A program made the translations under genes and the position numbers. The notes below the pieces were generated by a model. The model saw only the letters and a list, made by a program, of their open reading frames with translations. It was not told the origin of the DNA and ran no database searches. 64,000 nucleotides of DNA from contig JAQWHM010000017.1 of NCBI GenBank assembly GCA_029249345.1, forward strand, positions 280,569 through 344,568, read 5' to 3'. The stretch is from UBA10348 sp002469915. GTDB lineage: Bacteria; Bacteroidota; Rhodothermia; Rhodothermales; UBA10348. How positions within the stretch are numbered: the first letter of the stretch is position 1; the number at the start of each line of letters is the position of its first letter. This document shows, piece after piece, positions 26,358-35,774 of this stretch.

Positions 26358-26850
26358 TCCTTCAGCTTTACGCGGCTCGTATTGTTTGCCCCGTATCATC
26401 CTTCTTCTAGGATGTTTCGTAATCTGTTCCAGCCAAGTAGACGCCCAGAGTAGAGGCCCCGTAACCTACAGTGCGGGGATTATGGTGGGAACCGTAAATG
26501 GTGTCTCTGTCAAAGGTTCATTCGAAGATCAAGCTGCTGCCCCGTTCGGTAGTGGGTTTAGGAGTATCGATATCAACTTGAGTAGTGACCTCGCTGATTT
26601 TGTTCTATCGTCGGCTCATATTCGAATTGACCATCACGTACTGAATTCTCCCCTTACCACGTTCCTAGGTCCTGGAATGACGCTTGGGGTAGATGAAAAT
26701 GAGATTTTTTGGGGGCCTTCTGGCGTCTTGGGCTTTTTCTTCTCGAAAGGCCCTTATGAGGTATTTTTACAACTCATGCCGCGACTCACCATCACGCCAA
26801 AAATGGACGGAAGGATCGAATCTGCTGCCGGGCTTCGCTTGAAAATGTGA
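26341..26850 (+). CDS. Small secreted protein, probably an eight-stranded outer-membrane barrel
   Basis: 169 residues, not recognised as a named family. An N-terminal hydrophobic stretch (PRIILLLGCFVICSSQVDAQ) is a good signal peptide. The mature part alternates polar and hydrophobic residues with Gly-rich turns (YSAGIMVGTVNGVSVKG, FLGPGMTLGVDEN, GVLGFFFSKGPYEVFLQLMPRL) and ends in LRLKM, resembling small barrel proteins. It starts inside the end of the thioesterase gene, so it is probably in the same transcript. Confidence 0.6.
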   Translation: MLILFSPSALRGSYCLPRIILLLGCFVICSSQVDAQSRGPVTYSAGIMVGTVNGVSVKGSFEDQAAAPFGSGFRSIDINLSSDLADFVLSSAHIRIDHHVLNSPLTTFLGPGMTLGVDENEIFWGPSGVLGFFFSKGPYEVFLQLMPRLTITPKMDGRIESAAGLRLKM

Positions 26851-26908
26851 AACCGTTAATCCGCCTCAGAGTTACTCCGCCTCCTCATTCAATACTTCAA
26901 AGGCCGAA

Positions 26909-27820
26909 TTGTACCGAAGAATACTCATAACGGGAGCCAATGGCTTGCTGGGCCAGCATCTGGTTCGGGTCATGGGGTCTATGCCTGAATATGACCTACT
27001 GACTACCGGTCAGGATGAGTCTCCACGGTTTTCTGGCGGATCTTGTGGATACACTCGTCTCGACATTACGGACAATGATTCCGTTGCTCGACTCATAGAC
27101 GACTTTGCCCCGGATGTAATTATTAATTGTGCTGCACTGACCAACGTTGATCAGTGTGAAGTAAACCGGGAAGCATGCTGGAATGTGAATGCAGTTGCCG
27201 TAGAACATCTTGCAAAATGTTGTTTGGCCAAGGGTATTCGTCTGATTCAAGTATCGACAGATTTCGTATTCGATGGTGCCTCAGGCCCCTACAAAGAGTC
27301 TGCCCGCCCAAATCCCATCAATTATTACGGACGATCCAAGCTAGCTGGTGAGAACTATGCACGGGGCGCTGGCACTGAAAAATGGGCCATCGTTCGGACA
27401 GTTCTGGTGTATGGCGCCGCTGAAAACCTCAGTCGATCCAATTTTTTCCTCTGGGTGCGCGATCAACTTATGGCCGGCAAACCCATACGCGTAGTGAACG
27501 ATCAATGGCGTACTCCTACCTATGCGCTAGATCTGGCCAACGGCATTGAGCAAATCATTCGCTACGGAAGACATGGTGTTTTCCATGTGTCTGGACGTGA
27601 ATACTTAACCGTGCATGATTTCGCCTGCCAAATCGCTGAAGCGCTGGATTTAGACCGCTCCCTCATTTCGGCTACTGATAGTCAGACCTTTAAACAAACG
27701 GCAGCACGTCCAGCAAAGACTGGGTTTATCATTCTGAAAGCAGAAACGGAACTTGGATATGCGCCCCATTCCTCTTCAAAAGCGGTTGAGGATCTAATGC
27801 ATCAACTAGGAAACGTTTAG
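26909..27820 (+). CDS. RmlD-like dTDP-4-dehydrorhamnose reductase (extended SDR)
   Basis: 303 residues from a TTG preceded by AAAGG. N-terminal ILITGANGLLGQHLV is the NAD(P)-binding Rossmann motif; DVIINCAALTNVDQCE, VSTDFVFDG, and the catalytic YYGRSKLAGE (Tyr-x3-Lys) follow, with RTPTYALDLA in the C-terminal part. RmlD makes dTDP-L-rhamnose for surface polysaccharides. The other rml genes are absent, so it may act with partners elsewhere or on a different nucleotide sugar. Confidence 0.82.
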   Translation: MYRRILITGANGLLGQHLVRVMGSMPEYDLLTTGQDESPRFSGGSCGYTRLDITDNDSVARLIDDFAPDVIINCAALTNVDQCEVNREACWNVNAVAVEHLAKCCLAKGIRLIQVSTDFVFDGASGPYKESARPNPINYYGRSKLAGENYARGAGTEKWAIVRTVLVYGAAENLSRSNFFLWVRDQLMAGKPIRVVNDQWRTPTYALDLANGIEQIIRYGRHGVFHVSGREYLTVHDFACQIAEALDLDRSLISATDSQTFKQTAARPAKTGFIILKAETELGYAPHSSSKAVEDLMHQLGNV

Positions 27821-27925
27821 ATCAGAACTGCTGCTTATCCTCTGAATCACAGGTAATTCGAAACCAACCTTCCATTCTGGAAAGAGGTGTGCTTAACTTG
27901 TCCTCTCACCAACCAATGAACAGGA

Positions 27926-29203
27926 ATGCTTGATCTCCAATTCATCAGAGACCATACTGACGCAGTAAAAGCGGCAATCACCAACAAGTCTGCAGGAGAT
28001 CCGGCCTCCGTCGACGCGCTCCTCGAACTTGATGCCGATTGGAGACGCATCACAACCGATCTTCAAGAGACACAGACGCTGGCCAATACAGCTGCGCGCC
28101 AAATTGGTGAGCTCATGAAGTCGGGTCAGAAAGATCAGGCCCAAAGCGCGATTGCCGAAAGCTCTCGCCTAAAAGGTGTCACTAAAGAACTAGAAGACGC
28201 ACAACGTCAAGCACAAGACGCTCTCAGCGCTCTCCTTCTTGAGATTCCGAATGTGCCCCATTCCAGTGTGCCAGTCGGAGCTACTCCGGATGACAATGTT
28301 ACCGCCTATGAATGGGGTAGCAAGTCCGAATTTGATTTTACTGCAGTGCCCCACTGGGACCTCCTCGATAAATGGGAGATGGCCGACTTTGATCGTGGAT
28401 CGAAAGTCTCGGGAGCCGGATTTCCGTTTTACAAAGGCGCAGGCGCCAAAATCCAGCGCGCGTTGATCAACTTTTTCCTGGATAAAGCAATTGAAGCAGG
28501 ATATGTTGAGATTCAGGCTCCTCTAGTTGTGAACGAGGACTCTGCTCGGGGGACAGGACAGCTTCCAGACAAAGAGGACTTGATGTATGAAGCCAAACGA
28601 GACGGCCTCTACCTCATTCCAACGGCCGAAGTGCCGGTAACGAACCTGCACAGGGACGAAATCATACCTGAGTCGGAGCTTCCAATTCGCTATTGCGGAT
28701 ACACTCCTTGTTTTCGCCGTGAAGCAGGCTCTCACGGGAAAGATGTACGAGGCTTGAATCGGTTGCATCAATTTGACAAAATCGAATTAGTCCACTTTGT
28801 GGCTCCAGAAGACAGCTACAGCGCTCTTGAAGACTTGCGTAATCACGCCGAAAGTCTGCTTCAGGCGCTTGAACTTCCCTACCGCCGATTGTTGATGTGC
28901 ACTGGAGACATGGGATTTACTCAAGCTAAAAAATATGATTTAGAAGTCTGGAGTGGCGGACAGGAACGCTGGCTGGAGGTTTCCTCTATTTCCAACTTTG
29001 AAACCTTCCAAGCGCGTCGAATGCGCATTCGTTACAGACCGGCCGATGGAGGAAAACCACAGATTCTGCACACCATCAACGGTAGTGGATTAGCTCTTCC
29101 ACGCATCGTGGCCGCTCTACTGGAGAACAACCAGAACGAAGACGGCTCTATCTCAATTCCCACCGTCTTACAGCCTTATTTCGGCGGCAAATTTATCGGT
29201 TAA
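27926..29203 (+). CDS. serS: SerS, seryl-tRNA synthetase
   Basis: Charges tRNA-Ser (and tRNA-Sec where present). 425 residues, the normal length. Residues 1-110 form the tRNA-binding coiled coil (MLDLQFIRDHTDAVKAA opening); the class II core has motif 2 at YTPCFRREAGSHGKDVRGL and motif 3 at NGSGLALPRIVAALLENNQ, with the serine-site TAEVPVTN upstream. Monocistronic between rmlD-like and the DUF1800 gene, with a 105-base leader in which I see no T-box or other riboswitch. Confidence 0.97.
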   Translation: MLDLQFIRDHTDAVKAAITNKSAGDPASVDALLELDADWRRITTDLQETQTLANTAARQIGELMKSGQKDQAQSAIAESSRLKGVTKELEDAQRQAQDALSALLLEIPNVPHSSVPVGATPDDNVTAYEWGSKSEFDFTAVPHWDLLDKWEMADFDRGSKVSGAGFPFYKGAGAKIQRALINFFLDKAIEAGYVEIQAPLVVNEDSARGTGQLPDKEDLMYEAKRDGLYLIPTAEVPVTNLHRDEIIPESELPIRYCGYTPCFRREAGSHGKDVRGLNRLHQFDKIELVHFVAPEDSYSALEDLRNHAESLLQALELPYRRLLMCTGDMGFTQAKKYDLEVWSGGQERWLEVSSISNFETFQARRMRIRYRPADGGKPQILHTINGSGLALPRIVAALLENNQNEDGSISIPTVLQPYFGGKFIG

Positions 29204-29275
29204 TACGTTGAGAATTGCACAACAAAAGCAACACGAATCAGTATACTAGTGTGCCCCTTAGATGGACTTAGCATC

Positions 29276-30778
29276 ATGGAAATACACTCAAGCCCATTAA
29301 CAATCGAGACCTCAAGGCATCTTCTCAGACGTCTTTGCTTCGGCTGTACGTTAGATGAAGCGCAGGCGTTGGTTGGACGTCAAGCAAAAGACGTTGTCGA
29401 TGAATTCTTTGAAGCGGCATTTGACAGCCTAACTCCCGAAGATCCATGGTGGACGGAAGTTTTACCCCCGCCAAATGGGTCTACCTCCAATGCAAGACGG
29501 GTTTTTAACCAGCAAAATCGGGAATGGCGTGATGACATCACCTATGACTGGTTCAAGGAAATGTATGCCGACCGGGTCAGTCAACGACTTACGCTATTCT
29601 GGCACGATCACTTCGTGACCAGTTATGATGCGTACTACTACACCGCTTGGGGATATCGGTACAAAAAATTGCTCCGCGAGAACGCGATGGGCAGTTTCAA
29701 AAGATTTGTTCGAGCAATTGGATTAGATCCGGCCATGCTTAGGTACTTGGATGGCCGTTCCAATACCGTGTATGCACCTAATGAGAACTATGCGCGTGAG
29801 CTCTTAGAGCTGTTTACCATGGGTCCTATCGGTCCGGACGGAACGCCCAATTACTCTGAAACAGATATCCGAGAAATCGCCAGAGCGCTAACCGGATATA
29901 TCACCATGGTTCCTCAGTCCTGGTACGCCAGGTTATACGGTCCTAGGCACGACAAAGAGGACAAGACGTTTTTCGGACAAACCGGAAACTTTGGTTATGA
30001 CGATGTGGTCAACATTTTGTTTGAGGAACGATCCGAACAAATTGCTCACTTCATTTCGAAAAAAATGTTGGTTGAGTTTGTCGGGCAAAATCCAGACGCC
30101 GCCTCAGTTACCGAGCTTTCGAGGGTCTTGTTAGACTCGAATTTCAGTTTATTACACACATTTAAGGCACTTTTTTCCAGTAAGACCTTTTTCCAACAGG
30201 CCATCAGTGGCTCCAGAATCAAATCCCCTGTTGAGATATTTCTGGGACATTATGTAGAAATGGGCGTCCCGCCCAACAGGGATCAATCTACCTACTTGTT
30301 GACCGCCTGCTCAGTAATGGGTCAAAAGCTTCTGGCCCCTCCTAACGTCGCGGGATGGCCGGGACATCGAAATTGGATTTCCACCAATACGCTGACCTTG
30401 CGCTGGGCCTACTCAGATGCGATTCTTCGCAGGGAAATGTCTGATGAAAACATGGTCGAGTTTGCTCGAAGGCATATTCAACCAGGGTCTACCCATCCAG
30501 CGGTAGATGTGGCTCTTTCAATAGCTGAGCACTGTTTTTCTATTCCAATGGAGTGGATTGAGGTTCCAAGCATCGACGAACCTTTCGAAGGAGACCTGCA
30601 CGAACTGCCCTTACCGAGCAGTCTACTGGACGGACCGGAATACAAAATCAACCTAGTCAAGCTGTTTTTGAATGGCCTACCTTGGTACGAGTGGAACCTG
30701 GAAACGGATGGTGGCCGAGATCGGGTTTCCCAATACATGAGAAGGCTGATTCAATTTCCAGAATATCAGTTGATGTAA
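29276..30778 (+). CDS. DUF1800-family protein
   Basis: 500 residues from ATG 29276 (an in-frame GTG lies 27 bases earlier). Family landmarks: HLLRRLCFGCTLDEAQ near the start, LTLFWHDHFVTS, YARELLELFTMGPIG, YSETDIREIARALTGY and LLAPPNVAGWPGHRNWIS. DUF1800 proteins are always found next to DUF1501 proteins in diverse bacteria; their role is unproven. No signal peptide is obvious, which is notable as its partner has a Tat-type leader. The partner starts 4 bases after this stop. Confidence 0.88.
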   Translation: MEIHSSPLTIETSRHLLRRLCFGCTLDEAQALVGRQAKDVVDEFFEAAFDSLTPEDPWWTEVLPPPNGSTSNARRVFNQQNREWRDDITYDWFKEMYADRVSQRLTLFWHDHFVTSYDAYYYTAWGYRYKKLLRENAMGSFKRFVRAIGLDPAMLRYLDGRSNTVYAPNENYARELLELFTMGPIGPDGTPNYSETDIREIARALTGYITMVPQSWYARLYGPRHDKEDKTFFGQTGNFGYDDVVNILFEERSEQIAHFISKKMLVEFVGQNPDAASVTELSRVLLDSNFSLLHTFKALFSSKTFFQQAISGSRIKSPVEIFLGHYVEMGVPPNRDQSTYLLTACSVMGQKLLAPPNVAGWPGHRNWISTNTLTLRWAYSDAILRREMSDENMVEFARRHIQPGSTHPAVDVALSIAEHCFSIPMEWIEVPSIDEPFEGDLHELPLPSSLLDGPEYKINLVKLFLNGLPWYEWNLETDGGRDRVSQYMRRLIQFPEYQLM

Positions 30779-30782
30779 TACT

Positions 30783-32408
30783 ATGTGCAATCACTCACAT
30801 CAACCTACCACGATTGGAACGAGCCTCAAAGATGGTATTCATCACGACAAGGCTCATTTTCGTTGGTCCAGAAGACAGTTTCTGAAGGGCTTAGGGCTCG
30901 CTGCTTCAGGAGTGACCATGGGGCTAAACGGGCGCCCCGTAAAAGCCTTCCACACCTCCCCACTGCTTCAAAAACTAGCAGGAGCGAAATCGAACCGCGT
31001 TCTGGTTCTCGTTCAACTCTCAGGAGGTAACGATGGATTGAACATGGTCGTACCGTACAGCGATCCAGAGTACTACAGAGTCCGCCCTTCCATCGCTATC
31101 CCGGGCTCCGATGTCATTCCACTGACCGATCACACTGGGCTTCATCCCAATTTGGCACCGTTTGAGTCCCTGTATGGGGATGGAGTTATGCAAGTGCTAC
31201 ACGGGGTAGGATATGACAACCCTGCTCTTTCACACTTTACCTCCACCGATGTATGGATGACCGCTGGAAGCGCCAACGACGTCGGTTCTAGTGGTTGGTT
31301 AGGGAGATATCTTGAAGCATCCAATCCGGAACTACTTGCTGCCCCCCCAGACCATCCTTATGCGCTACAGCTTGGTAGCGGTTCGCCATTACTCTTTCAA
31401 GGAAACACCTCGAGTCTGGGTGTTCAGTTTCCCAACTTGAGCCTGCTCGAACGATTTGTTGAGGAAGGAATTTTGTTTGACGAGGAATTCGTTCCAGACA
31501 CTCCGTTTGGTCACGAACTATCCTACATACGTTCCATTGCAAACGACTCGTTTCATTTTGCGGAATCTATTCAGACGGCATCTGAAACCGGAGCTAATCT
31601 TACCGAATACCCATCTACCAACGGACTTTCGGGAAATATGGCCGTTACGGCCCGGCTCATTCGAGGTGGTTTAGGAGCCAACCTTTACCATCTCAATTTA
31701 GGTGGTTTTGACACGCATTCAAGCCAGATTTCCCGACATCGATCCTTAATGGATCAATTGTCCGCTGCCATCTCAGCCTTTATGACAGACCTGGCCACTG
31801 ATGGGTTAGATCAGGAGGTCCTAGTCATGACCTTCTCCGAATTTGGTCGACGCGTATATCAGAATGGATCCGGTGGTACAGACCACGGCACCTCTGCACC
31901 GCTCTTTATGTTTGGCGGCGGTGTCACGGGGGGAATAATCGGAGAACAACCGAGTCTGACCGATTTGGCCCCAGGTGGTAACCTCAAGCACGGCATAGAC
32001 TTCCGAGGACTTTACTCGTCTATACTAAGAGATTGGTTTGGTTTGTCAGAAGACGATGTACTGGATGTAATGGGAGCGAGTTTTACTCCACTTCCTATCA
32101 TTGATTCTACATTTATTACATCATCCGAATCGGTTCATCTGCCTGTTTCTGCACGCCTCACTGGGAACTACCCCAATCCCTTCAGAAACCGGACCACGAT
32201 TGAAATTGAGCTTGATCGGTCGCAGCATATTCGCCTGGAGATTTTCGACCTCCAAGGCAGAAACCTGACCACTCTTTCCAACCGCATGGTTTCAGCGGGC
32301 ACACACCGCATTTCTTTTGCTGCCGAAAATCTCCCTTCCGGCAGCTACTTTGCTAGGTTAACAAGCCGGTCTGGATCTCAAACTCACAAATTAAGCGTAA
32401 TTCGCTGA
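30783..32408 (+). CDS. DUF1501-family protein with twin-arginine leader and C-terminal T9SS sorting domain
   Basis: 541 residues. After about 28 polar residues comes SRRQFLKGLGLAASGVTMG, a twin-arginine (Tat) signal. The DUF1501 body includes VLVLVQLSGGNDGLNMVVPY, LNLGGFDTHSSQ, VMTFSEFGRRVYQN and TDHGTSAPLFMFGG, motifs shared with sulfatase/phosphatase-like folds. Residues about 455-541 form a type IX secretion 'type A' sorting domain (GNYPNPFRNRTTIEIEL, LEIFDLQGR, LPSGSYFARL, ending KLSVIR). So the protein is probably folded before Tat export and then passed to the outer surface. It pairs with the DUF1800 gene just upstream. Confidence 0.9.
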   Translation: MCNHSHQPTTIGTSLKDGIHHDKAHFRWSRRQFLKGLGLAASGVTMGLNGRPVKAFHTSPLLQKLAGAKSNRVLVLVQLSGGNDGLNMVVPYSDPEYYRVRPSIAIPGSDVIPLTDHTGLHPNLAPFESLYGDGVMQVLHGVGYDNPALSHFTSTDVWMTAGSANDVGSSGWLGRYLEASNPELLAAPPDHPYALQLGSGSPLLFQGNTSSLGVQFPNLSLLERFVEEGILFDEEFVPDTPFGHELSYIRSIANDSFHFAESIQTASETGANLTEYPSTNGLSGNMAVTARLIRGGLGANLYHLNLGGFDTHSSQISRHRSLMDQLSAAISAFMTDLATDGLDQEVLVMTFSEFGRRVYQNGSGGTDHGTSAPLFMFGGGVTGGIIGEQPSLTDLAPGGNLKHGIDFRGLYSSILRDWFGLSEDDVLDVMGASFTPLPIIDSTFITSSESVHLPVSARLTGNYPNPFRNRTTIEIELDRSQHIRLEIFDLQGRNLTTLSNRMVSAGTHRISFAAENLPSGSYFARLTSRSGSQTHKLSVIR

Positions 32409-32435
32409 GTAGCCGATTCCGTGCCGGTTACTCAG
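32405..32435. terminator. Hairpin between convergent genes
   Basis: An 11-bp inverted repeat (32405-32415 with 32425-32435, one G/T pair, 9-base loop) overlaps the DUF1501 stop and faces the acyl-CoA dehydrogenase stop at 32472. No long T tract follows on either side, so efficiency is uncertain. Confidence 0.45.
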
Positions 32436-32471
32436 CTCAAATGGGGCAAAACCGGTGTGTCGTCCTATGTC

Positions 32472-34439
32472 TTAGGCTTCCACTGGGGTGGCCTTTAAGA
32501 CAGAGTCTCCGGGGAATTGCTGAATATGATCTTTCTGCACCTTCTTACCCGAACCTGCCGCATGAGGAGCTGCTTCGTGGATATAGAAATCACCATTCGA
32601 TAGTGAATCATTGTAGGTTCTGGCTGCTGCAGCGGCAGTAGCCATACTTGAATCCGCATTCGTCCTCAATCCAGCGATTTCTTGCTCGATTCTGAGTTCG
32701 AGTAGATCGAATGCATGCTCAAAAAAGGCACGGTCATGCGCCAAGGCCGGATCATTATTCTGAATTTGAAGATCTACTCGTGAAAGAATGGATACCATGG
32801 CAAAAATGTACGTTGCACTATCTGCGAGTCGCGCTTGCGGTGCTTGCCGTACAACAATCTGCTCAGCATGCCATTTTGAGGCCATTTTGAACATATGGGT
32901 ATGCTGCTGAATCAGACGAGCTAGTCGATCGGCATGACCTACCAATTCTGAACTTTTGGGTTCAATGCTAGGCGCCTTCTTTTTAATACCCAGAAAGAGC
33001 TCTGTGGCCAGCGGAATGGCTCGTGCCATTACTTTGGGATTGACCATCCCCGAAAGAATGCGACTCAGGTTAGCTCCTAAGGATTCATCCGAATCCCAGG
33101 TAAGACGTTGCTGAATGCCCAACATCTGCTCAGCTAGCTGCTTACCACCGTACCCAAATATGAACGGCTGCATCACTTCGTTGGAGCCTTCGACAATGCG
33201 ATGAATCCGGTTGTCTCGCCAAATCCTATCGATCTCATTTTCAGTAACGTATCCTTCACCGCCCATGATTTCGAGCGCGTCGTCTATGATTTCCCAACCA
33301 AGCTGAGAGCAAAAGACTTTAGTTATCGCAGTCTCGACCATAATATCGGAATCTCCCCGATCCAACATGCCCGTCATCAGGTAGAGCATGGAATCCATGG
33401 CGTAGCTAAAAGCGTGCATACGCGCGACGCGCTGTTGTACCAATTCAAAATCGGCTAGCGGACGATCGAACTGATATCGAGTCTGAACCCATTTCGTAGC
33501 TTGATCTGTAGCTCTTTTGGCGGCTCCTGCAATTCCTGCAGATAACGTGCAGCGTCCAAAGTTCAGACAGGTAAGAGCGACGTGAAGTCCCCTACCCTCT
33601 TCGTGAAGCAAGTTTTCGCGAGGCACACGGACGTTGTTGAAGCGAATTCGCCCCTGCCAGGTCCCTCTAATGCCCACTTTAGAGCGGTTTTTTTCAAAAA
33701 CATCTACTCCTTCCATATCAGGCGTCAAAATGAGCGCTGACACCTTTTTACGACCACCCACCATCTGATTCGCCATCACAGTGAACATCCCACTGAGCGC
33801 TCCCGATGTACTCCACTTCTTCTCACCATTCAATATATAGTGCGATCCATCCTCACTAAGTTCACAGCGGGTCTCCTGCCCAGCTGCATCGGATCCGACA
33901 TTGGGCTCCGAGAGACAAAATGCAGACAAGTACTTCCGTGCTACGCCTGGTAGGAAGGTCTGCTTCTGCTTGTCACTACCAAATAGCATGATAGCCTTAC
34001 AGCCAATGGATTGGTGAGCAGACACCATAACGGAAGTTGAACCACAATAGGCCCCAATCATCGACAAGACTCTGTTATAGCTCGTGATGCCGAGCCCCAG
34101 CCCTTCGTACTCCACAGGTACCGTCATCCCCATGACACCCATGTCAAACAGACGCTGTATAACCCATTCCGGGATGTACTCCTTCTGATCAATCTCTATG
34201 GAAGGGTGCTCATTCTTGAGGTAGGTCTCTAACTCAAGCAATAGCGCATCACAGCGCTGTTTCTCCTCAGATGAAACATTCGGATATGGAAATACTAAGT
34301 CACTTCTGAAATTTCCCCAAAACAGATTCTTGGCGAACCCCATTTGCTTTGGTTCTGGACCCATCATCCGTTCGATATCCGCAATCATTTTGCGGTCTTG
34401 GTCAGAAACGTTTTTGAGCTTTAAGTTATCGAGAGCCAT
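32472..34439 (-). CDS. Acyl-CoA dehydrogenase, long VLCAD/ACAD9-like form
   Basis: 655 residues, against about 380 for the short-chain group. The core has the ACAD signatures FCLSEPNVGSDAAGQ and KKWSTSGALSG, LSAGIAGAAKRATDQATKW and IWRDNRIHRIVEGSNEVM. A C-terminal extension of about 180 mostly helical residues (from HADRLARLIQQHTHMFKM) resembles that of mitochondrial VLCAD/ACAD9. These enzymes oxidise long-chain acyl-CoA with FAD in beta-oxidation. It stands alone, divergent from pyrF, with no electron-transfer flavoprotein nearby. Confidence 0.88.
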   Translation of the reverse strand: MALDNLKLKNVSDQDRKMIADIERMMGPEPKQMGFAKNLFWGNFRSDLVFPYPNVSSEEKQRCDALLLELETYLKNEHPSIEIDQKEYIPEWVIQRLFDMGVMGMTVPVEYEGLGLGITSYNRVLSMIGAYCGSTSVMVSAHQSIGCKAIMLFGSDKQKQTFLPGVARKYLSAFCLSEPNVGSDAAGQETRCELSEDGSHYILNGEKKWSTSGALSGMFTVMANQMVGGRKKVSALILTPDMEGVDVFEKNRSKVGIRGTWQGRIRFNNVRVPRENLLHEEGRGLHVALTCLNFGRCTLSAGIAGAAKRATDQATKWVQTRYQFDRPLADFELVQQRVARMHAFSYAMDSMLYLMTGMLDRGDSDIMVETAITKVFCSQLGWEIIDDALEIMGGEGYVTENEIDRIWRDNRIHRIVEGSNEVMQPFIFGYGGKQLAEQMLGIQQRLTWDSDESLGANLSRILSGMVNPKVMARAIPLATELFLGIKKKAPSIEPKSSELVGHADRLARLIQQHTHMFKMASKWHAEQIVVRQAPQARLADSATYIFAMVSILSRVDLQIQNNDPALAHDRAFFEHAFDLLELRIEQEIAGLRTNADSSMATAAAAARTYNDSLSNGDFYIHEAAPHAAGSGKKVQKDHIQQFPGDSVLKATPVEA

Positions 34440-34616
34440 GTGCGTACGAATATCCGTTGATGTAAAGAGAAAAATCGGCTAATACACGCACAATACGTCG
34501 ATAATGACGATAACCTGGCGTGTAGAGCATTGATTCTTCGCTGCTAGGTGAACAGTGTTAACCTACTTATGTACCCCAGCGTTCCTGAGTAGTATATTCC
34601 AGAACCAAATTTTCAC

Positions 34617-35450
34617 ATGACCACAGATTTAAACCGTGTGCCAGTGACGTTTTCCGAGCGCCTATCTACCCTCCGATCCTCCAAACAGTCCGTGCTGTGC
34701 GTTGGATTAGATCCTGACCCATCCCGTTTGCCAAGTCACCTTCTTTCGGCACATCCACTACCCGCCGCGGTAGAGTTTTTCTGCCGTGAGATTGTTGAAA
34801 GCACGTCGGACCAAGCGGTCGCCTTCAAAATGAACTTTGCCTTTTTTGAGGCCTTGGGAGATTCGGGACTTCAAGTCTTGCGATCTGTCCTGAATGGTAT
34901 CCCCTCCGACGTTCTAACAATTGCAGATGCCAAAAGAGGTGACATTGGAAATTCAGCAGGGTTTTATGCGCACTCCGTATTTGATGACTTGGGTTTTGAT
35001 AGTGTAACGGTTAGTCCATACATGGGAGAGGACTCCGTGGCTCCTTTTTTGACCCAAACCGGTACCTGTACCTTTGTCTTAGCTCGAACATCGAATCCCG
35101 GTGGAGCTGACTTTCAACTATTAGACGTGGGTGGCGAACCCCTTTACCGAAAAGTGGCAAGAGACGCAGTGTCTTGGTCTACAGACACGCCGGGCACCAC
35201 AGGACTGGTAGTTGGGGCCACGGACGTTGAAACCATGAGTGATCTGAGACACATGTTGCCAGAGACTCCTTTTCTGATTCCTGGCGTAGGCTCGCAGGGC
35301 GGTTCGGCAGCTGATGTCATGCAGGCTTCAGGAAACGGTCCAGTGCTAGTGAACAGTAGTCGAGGCATTATTTACGCCGGGAATGATCAAGACTTTGCCA
35401 AAGTAGCGAGAAACGCCGCCATTCAAACCAGAACGGAACTGGGAGCATGA
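34617..35450 (+). CDS. pyrF: PyrF, orotidine 5'-phosphate decarboxylase (group 2)
   Basis: Last step of UMP synthesis. 277 residues, with the group-2 layout: SVLCVGLDPDPSRLP near the start, AFKMNFAFFEALG, the catalytic TIADAKRGDIGNSA (Asp-Lys-x-x-Asp), TVSPYMGEDSVAPFL and PFLIPGVGSQGG. The next gene starts at its stop (ATGA overlap), so the two are co-translated. No other pyrimidine genes are near. Confidence 0.95.
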   Translation: MTTDLNRVPVTFSERLSTLRSSKQSVLCVGLDPDPSRLPSHLLSAHPLPAAVEFFCREIVESTSDQAVAFKMNFAFFEALGDSGLQVLRSVLNGIPSDVLTIADAKRGDIGNSAGFYAHSVFDDLGFDSVTVSPYMGEDSVAPFLTQTGTCTFVLARTSNPGGADFQLLDVGGEPLYRKVARDAVSWSTDTPGTTGLVVGATDVETMSDLRHMLPETPFLIPGVGSQGGSAADVMQASGNGPVLVNSSRGIIYAGNDQDFAKVARNAAIQTRTELGA

Positions 35451-35743
35451 TTATTCGAATGGTCCAACTAACCATCCGCCCAGATGCGTTAGACGAATTT
35501 AAGGCCCTCTTCGAGAGCATTAAACACAAGATTCGAGCCAGTGAAGGTTGCCATGACCTGGAACTGCTTAGTGATGTACGCTACCCCAATGTGGTTAGTA
35601 CCCTGAGTAAATGGGAAAGTGAAGCAGCTCTAGAGGCGTACAGACAATCAGAGTTGTTTCGCTCGTCTTGGAAGGCATCAAAGCGGTTGTTTGCTGCGCG
35701 GCCTACGGCTTCGAGCCACGTCATAATCAGCGAAACATCATAA
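35447..35743 (+). CDS. Antibiotic biosynthesis monooxygenase (ABM)-fold small protein
   Basis: 98 residues starting in the pyrF stop codon. IIRMVQLTIRPDALDEFKALFES, GCHDLELLSDVRYPNV and LSKWESEAALEAYRQSELF are the beta-alpha units of the dimeric ferredoxin-like ABM fold. Members are quinol monooxygenases, heme-degrading enzymes or orphan proteins. Function here is not determined. Confidence 0.82.
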   Translation: MIIRMVQLTIRPDALDEFKALFESIKHKIRASEGCHDLELLSDVRYPNVVSTLSKWESEAALEAYRQSELFRSSWKASKRLFAARPTASSHVIISETS

Positions 35744-35774
35744 CCCACCAAACGCGGTAATTCCGACGGCCCGC

